A DNA stretch of 27,617 nt. Origin: Kangiella sp. GTDB taxonomy: Bacteria > Pseudomonadota > Gammaproteobacteria > Enterobacterales > Kangiellaceae. Of the stretch, positions 24,136 to 27,617 are shown one piece after another. The notes under the pieces were generated by a model. It did not search any database and was not told where the DNA came from. It was given only the letters and a program-made list of their open reading frames with translations. A program made the position numbers and the translations under genes. The stretch covers positions 1-27,617 of the forward strand of contig JAPHRL010000124.1 of NCBI GenBank assembly GCA_026195755.1. Direction: 5' to 3'. The first letter of the stretch is position 1. Each line of letters starts with the position of its first letter.

Positions 24136-25695
24136 TTAGTCCACTTTAGGTGGCGTACTAAATGAATGGTACGGCGCTGGTGAAGGTAATTGATTAAATT
24201 CAAGACCCTCTGCACCTTCCCATACTTGATCAGTCGCTTTTTCACCTTTCTTCAACATGCAGGTTTTAACCAGAATCCACAAGAATAGGAACTGAGTTAA
24301 ACCTAAGCCGAATGCACCAATACTTGACCACATATTGAAGTCAGAGAACATGATGTTGTAATCAGGAACACGACGTTGCATACCCGCCAAACCTGAGAAG
24401 TGCATTGGGAAGAAAGTTAAGTTAACAAACACGATTGATAACCAGAAGTGGACTTTAGCCAACTTCTCATCATACATACGACCAGTCCACTTAGGCATCC
24501 AGTAATAAACTGCTGCCATGGTACCGAAAATAGCACCCGGGAATAGTACATAGTGGAAGTGAGCAACCACGAAATAGGTATCATGATACTGCCAATCTAC
24601 CGGAGTTAGCGCCAGCATAACGCCAGAGAAACCACCAATAGTGAATAGAATCACGAAAGCAATCGCATACAGCATAGGCGTTTCATAGGTGATTGAACCT
24701 TGCCACATGGTCGCTACCCAGTTAAATACCTTCACACCCGTTGGTACAGCAATCAACATGGTCGCAATCATGAAAAATAATTCACCTTTAACCGGCATAC
24801 CCACGGTAAACATGTGGTGAGCCCAAACGATGAATGATAGGAAAGCGATCGATGCTGTTGCATAAACCATTGAAGAGTATCCAAACAGCTTCTTACGAGC
24901 AAAGGTTGGAATAATCGCAGAAGCGATACCAAACGCTGGAAGAATCATGATGTAAACTTCAGGGTGACCGAAGAACCAGAAAATATGCTGGAACATCACA
25001 GGATCACCACCACCGGCCGCATCAAAGAATGAGGTACCGAAGTGACGGTCTGTCAGCATCATGGTTACCGCGCCGGCAAGTACAGGCATAACCATGACCA
25101 GCAAGAAGGCTGTAATTAACCAGGTCCATACGAACAATGGCATTTTCATCAATGTCATGCCAGGGGCACGCATGTTGAATACGGTTACGATAACGTTGAT
25201 AGCACCCATGATGGATGAGATACCCATCAAGTGAACACCAAAGATAAAGAAGTCTGTCGATGGAGGACCATAAGTGGTCGACAATGGCGCATAGAAAGTC
25301 CAACCGAAGTTAGGCGCACCACCTTCCATAAACAATGATGACAACAACAGGATAAAGGCTGCTGGAAGAATCCAGAAACTCCAGTTGTTCATACGTGGCA
25401 AGGCCATGTCTGGCGCACCAATCATCATCGGAATCAACCAGTTAGCAAGACCAACAGTCGCTGGCATCACAGCACCAAAGACCATGATCAAGCCATGCAG
25501 GGTTGTCATCTGATTGAAAAAGTTAGGTTCAACGAACTGTAAGCCCGGTTGGAATAGCTCGGCACGGATAACCATTGCCATAGCACCACCAATCAGGAAC
25601 ATGATGAACGAGAAGACCAGGTACATGGTACCGATGTCTTTATGGTTCGTAGTAAATAACCAGCGTGAAATGCCGGTTGGTTTATGATCACCCAT
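24136..25695 (-). CDS. ctaD: Cytochrome c oxidase subunit I (CtaD/CoxA), A1-type
   Basis: At 519 residues with about 12 helices, this is the catalytic subunit with heme a and the heme a3-CuB site. Heme a ligands are His67 and His381, the heme a3 ligand is His379 (AHFHYVLFPG), and the CuB ligands are His244, His293 and His294. Tyr248 in GHPEVY can form the His-Tyr cross-link. The proton pathways are intact: Asp96 (APDMALPR) and Glu246 for the D-path, Lys322 (PTGVKVF) for the K-path. The GHPEVYIMILPAFG motif defines the A1 subfamily. GGAGGAAT overlaps the end of ctaC and lies just before the ATG, with only 2 bases between the genes, so translation is coupled. Confidence 0.98.
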   Translation of the reverse strand: MGDHKPTGISRWLFTTNHKDIGTMYLVFSFIMFLIGGAMAMVIRAELFQPGLQFVEPNFFNQMTTLHGLIMVFGAVMPATVGLANWLIPMMIGAPDMALPRMNNWSFWILPAAFILLLSSLFMEGGAPNFGWTFYAPLSTTYGPPSTDFFIFGVHLMGISSIMGAINVIVTVFNMRAPGMTLMKMPLFVWTWLITAFLLVMVMPVLAGAVTMMLTDRHFGTSFFDAAGGGDPVMFQHIFWFFGHPEVYIMILPAFGIASAIIPTFARKKLFGYSSMVYATASIAFLSFIVWAHHMFTVGMPVKGELFFMIATMLIAVPTGVKVFNWVATMWQGSITYETPMLYAIAFVILFTIGGFSGVMLALTPVDWQYHDTYFVVAHFHYVLFPGAIFGTMAAVYYWMPKWTGRMYDEKLAKVHFWLSIVFVNLTFFPMHFSGLAGMQRRVPDYNIMFSDFNMWSSIGAFGLGLTQFLFLWILVKTCMLKKGEKATDQVWEGAEGLEFNQLPSPAPYHSFSTPPKVD

Positions 25696-25697
25696 AA

Positions 25698-26864
25698 TTA
25701 TTCCTCCTTACCGGCATTTTTGAAGTCGTAGACGTCTTGTGGCTGAGCCTTATCGCCCTTATCGTTGCCCCAGGCATTACGCTCATAAGTGACGATTGCA
25801 GCAATTTCAGCTTCAGTTAACTGTTGCCCAAATGGCTGCATCGCAGTGCCAGAAACGCCATTTACAACCACATCAATATGCTTCTCGATATCGCCTTCAA
25901 TAATCGGACTACCAACCAATGATGGGAATGGACCGTTACCCTGGCCGTTTGGCATGTGGCAGGCTGCGCAGTACTTGTTATAAGCTGCCTCACCTTCAGT
26001 CATCAACTGAGCCATGGTGCGCTCATTCAAGTCTGGGCCAGATTTAGCTTCTTCAACTTTAGAAGCCATCCAAGCGTCGTACTCAGCTTGTTCTAATACA
26101 TGCACCACGATTGGCATAAAGCCGTGGTCTTTACCACATAGCTCAGCACACACACCACGGTAAATACCTGGCTCATCTACTTTAGTCCATACTTCATTAA
26201 CAAAGCCTGGAATCGCATCTTTTTTGACTGAAAAGTCAGGTACCCAGAAAGAGTGGATAACGTCTTCAGCAGTAACCAAAAAGCGAACTTTTTGACCAAC
26301 TGGGATAACCAGTGGGTTATCAACTTCTAAAAGATAATTTTCATAATCGATAGGAGTGCCTGAGAAGTTTTTACCTGAATTGTCTCTAGTTTTCAGAGAC
26401 TGCTCATCCAGATTCGAGAAGAAGCTAACATCGTTGCTCGGGTCGTTATCGCCATCGATGTATTTGTATTCCCATTTCCACTGCCAGCCTTTAACCATAA
26501 CGGTCATATCTGAATCACTGGAATCTTCCATCTTTATCAACAAGCTAACAGCCGGAACTGCTAATGCGATAAGGATGATGAAAGGAATAACGGTCCAAAT
26601 AATCTCAACGGTGGTACTGTGAGAAAACTTAGCTGGGATAGGGTTTTTGCTTTTACGATGCGCAAACATCGAGTAAAACATTGCGCCAAAAGTTAGGACT
26701 CCGATCACTACACAGACCCAGATCGCGATCATGTGTAATTCGTAAACTTCTTTACTGATCTCAGTCACACCTTCACGCATGTTATACGCCTGTTCACTAC
26801 AACCGGTTAGCACTAAAACAGCTAGCGCGGCTACAGCGAGAGCGACTTTGCGGAACAATGACAT
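25698..26864 (-). CDS. ctaC: Cytochrome c oxidase subunit II with fused cytochrome c domain, lipoprotein (CtaC/CoxB)
   Basis: At 388 residues from the ATG at 26864, which has GGAGA upstream. A TTG 10 codons earlier is open but would precede the signal peptide with charged residues. The N-terminus is a lipoprotein signal with lipobox LTGC (Cys22), then two membrane helices (about 44-65, 87-112). The cupredoxin domain holds the CuA site: His204, Cys239, Glu241, Cys243, His247, Met250 (CAELCGKDHGFM). A C-terminal class I cytochrome c domain (about 285-365) has CAACH (299-303) and probable axial Met342 (TAMQPFG). This is the caa3-like subunit II architecture, able to take electrons internally through its own heme. 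It is first in the operon. Confidence 0.97.
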   Translation of the reverse strand: MSLFRKVALAVAALAVLVLTGCSEQAYNMREGVTEISKEVYELHMIAIWVCVVIGVLTFGAMFYSMFAHRKSKNPIPAKFSHSTTVEIIWTVIPFIILIALAVPAVSLLIKMEDSSDSDMTVMVKGWQWKWEYKYIDGDNDPSNDVSFFSNLDEQSLKTRDNSGKNFSGTPIDYENYLLEVDNPLVIPVGQKVRFLVTAEDVIHSFWVPDFSVKKDAIPGFVNEVWTKVDEPGIYRGVCAELCGKDHGFMPIVVHVLEQAEYDAWMASKVEEAKSGPDLNERTMAQLMTEGEAAYNKYCAACHMPNGQGNGPFPSLVGSPIIEGDIEKHIDVVVNGVSGTAMQPFGQQLTEAEIAAIVTYERNAWGNDKGDKAQPQDVYDFKNAGKEE

Positions 26865-26934
26865 GCTCTTCTCTCCACTAACGTTAACCCGCAAAATGCG
26901 GAAAATTGTTATTAATTAGATAATAAATACTAAG

Positions 26935-26960
26935 AATTCCTGTCTGCCCTAGCAGGAATT
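26935..26960. repeat. Perfect 8-bp inverted repeat in the ctaC upstream region
   Basis: AATTCCTG (26935-26942) and CAGGAATT (26953-26960) around a 10-base loop, between the FNR-type site and ctaC. It could be a regulator palindrome or a hairpin in the 5' leader, depending on the transcription start, which I could not place. A smaller 5-bp hairpin (CCGCA/TGCGG) lies at about 26889-26901. Confidence 0.55.
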
Positions 26961-26973
26961 TAGCCAATCAACC

Positions 26974-26987
26974 TTGATCGGAATCAA
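26974..26987. promoter_or_regulatory. FNR/Anr-type binding site upstream of the cytochrome oxidase operon
   Basis: TTGATCGGAATCAA is a perfect match to the FNR/Anr consensus TTGAT-N4-ATCAA. It lies 110 bases upstream of the ctaC ATG and no other gene start is near. FNR-family regulators respond to oxygen through an iron-sulfur cluster. In Pseudomonas, Anr controls terminal oxidase choice. Whether it represses or activates here depends on the transcription start. A -35-like TTGATT (minus strand) overlaps its left-reading half, which would favour repression. Confidence 0.75.
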
Positions 26988-26990
26988 GAT

Positions 26991-27358
26991 TTAAGGGCGG
27001 CCATTTTATCTGAGAAGATAGGGAAAAACTAGACGGATCTGTAATAAAACCTGACTCACCCAGGGTTTGTTGGCCTTTGAGGTTCAATTTTTGTTCAAAA
27101 CAAAAGCGTTCTGGTCGCGGCGATCGCCATGTAACCTAGTCATTCTCGGCTTTGTCTCCTGAGTCGCTCTACCTCCTGCATCTGACCCACATGGATGTGG
27201 GGAATGCAATAGTAACGCTTGGAGCGTTACTTGCCATACAGTCGGTCAGAAATTGTTCCCGACATTTCCTGACACTTCCGACATCCCTGTCGGTCGTAAG
27301 GTAATGGGGAGCAACAAAGAGCAGGGCGCTTTTGATTGAACCCGAAGGGCAACAGACC
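26991..27358. other. Intergenic region without a recognised gene
   Basis: No credible coding frame is seen. Besides the hairpin cluster at 27186-27293, it holds a 7-bp stem with 3-base loop (TTTTGTT 27089-27095, AACAAAA 27099-27105) and a 10-bp palindrome GGCGATCGCC (27119-27128). There are also short GGG/CCC-rich inverted segments at 27338-27366, next to the stop of the right-edge gene, that could weakly terminate it. No T-run terminator is obvious. Confidence 0.5.
27186..27293. repeat. Cluster of three perfect hairpins, possible dispersed repeat element
   Basis: Three close, GC-balanced perfect stems. CCCACAT/ATGTGGG (27186-27192, 27195-27201) has a 2-base gap. AGTAACGCT/AGCGTTACT (27211-27219, 27223-27231) has a 3-base loop. 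CCGACA/TGTCGG (27278-27283, 27288-27293) has a 4-base loop. A weaker GTCGG/CCGAC pair (27241-27245, 27259-27263) lies between. No gene or terminator role explains them. Hairpin-rich elements with such short-loop stems recur between genes in several marine gammaproteobacteria, so I infer a repeat family or structured RNA. Confidence 0.55.
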
Positions 27359-27617
27359 CTAGGGGTTTTCTCGCAGTTTTTGTAGGGTTTTTATACGCTT
27401 AAGCAACTTTTCATCAACTTCGAACTCAGGATAGGTACGCTGAAACTGTTCCCACTCATCCATTGCGGTTATTTCATCACCCGCATCTAATGCCTGTTCA
27501 ATTTCCTCGAGCCAGACCTCGGGTAAAGGGTATCCAAGCACTGCTTCATCCAATACGCCATGATCATCAAACCCGGCGGTTTGATTGCCTTCTGCTACGA
27601 TAGTCGTCACCGGCTCA
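27359..27617 (-). CDS. C-terminal part of an unidentified acidic protein (cut by the window edge)
   Basis: The stop is at 27359-27361. The frame is open to the window end; a GTG at 27610 is possible but nothing requires it to be the start, so I treat it as partial. About 86 residues are visible, acidic, without membrane segments. The ending LPEVWLEEIEQALDAGD, a spacer, EWEQFQRTYPEF and a final basic KRIKTLQKLR resembles the C-terminal helical pair (W-I-L-G...A...F...YP) of some uncharacterised, anti-sigma-like or TPR-like proteins. I do not assign a function. Confidence 0.6.
   Translation of the reverse strand, partial: EPVTTIVAEGNQTAGFDDHGVLDEAVLGYPLPEVWLEEIEQALDAGDEITAMDEWEQFQRTYPEFEVDEKLLKRIKTLQKLRENP

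Noticed and set aside
26865..26894. TTG start ten codons upstream for ctaC
   Set aside because: It would put charged residues before the lipoprotein signal, and the ATG at 26864 has a good ribosome site.
27119..27128. GGCGATCGCC palindrome containing the cyanobacterial HIP1 octamer
   Set aside because: It is a single occurrence in a non-cyanobacterial context, so likely chance.
1..27617. CRISPR arrays, insertion sequences, prophage modules, rRNA genes
   Set aside because: No regularly spaced direct repeats, transposase or integrase frames, or rRNA-like blocks were seen on either strand.

Overview
The window looks like chromosomal DNA of a marine-type gammaproteobacterium, roughly 43-46% GC by eye. 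The gene set and protein style would fit a Kangiella-like member of the Oceanospirillales/Alteromonadales side of the class. That placement rests on recalled family resemblance, not on a search. Most of the sequence is core energy metabolism. The less ordinary material lies in the middle (about 15.1-22.5 kb) and at the two edges.

Layout. (1) 1-277: a degenerate, initiator-tRNA-like sequence at the left edge on the minus strand, behind a strong-looking sigma-70 promoter and an AT-rich inverted repeat. (2) 278-14865, minus strand: a complete 14-gene nuoA-N operon for proton-pumping NADH:quinone oxidoreductase (complex I), tightly packed with many 1-8 base overlaps. Odd points are a TTG start for nuoC, a GTG start for nuoD, a lysine-rich tail on NuoJ, and a NuoG without the N7 cluster cysteines. 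(3) 15100-19272, plus strand: three tandem paralogous DUF3391/HD-GYP proteins, probable cyclic-di-GMP phosphodiesterases. The second and third have altered signature motifs. (4) 19369-20373, plus: a YheT-type alpha/beta hydrolase. It meets tail-to-tail a small minus-strand gene that resembles a family common in tailed phages. (5) 20943-22526: a secreted histidine-containing protein with an EGEGG repeat (minus) and a PKHD-type Fe(II)/2-oxoglutarate dioxygenase (plus). They are divergent around a weak Fur-box-like sequence. (6) 22617-26864, minus: ctaC-ctaD-ctaG-ctaE for an A1-type cytochrome c oxidase whose subunit II carries a fused cytochrome c domain. A perfect FNR/Anr-type palindrome lies upstream. 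(7) 26865-27358: a long intergenic region with several perfect hairpins, possibly a dispersed repeat. (8) The C-terminal end of an unidentified acidic protein at the right edge.

How the parts fit. The nuo and cta operons supply the entry (NADH to quinone) and one exit (cytochrome c to oxygen) of an aerobic respiratory chain. The FNR-type site suggests that the oxidase is oxygen-regulated. The HD-GYP trio suggests a locally amplified c-di-GMP turnover or sensing module. The secreted protein and dioxygenase pair may be iron-linked. I see no CRISPR array, no intact insertion sequence, no rRNA, and no clearly new multi-gene system. The best leads are the HD-GYP trio with diverging active-site motifs, the FNR-type site over the oxidase operon, the decayed initiator-tRNA-like element behind an intact promoter, and the hairpin-rich element near the right edge.
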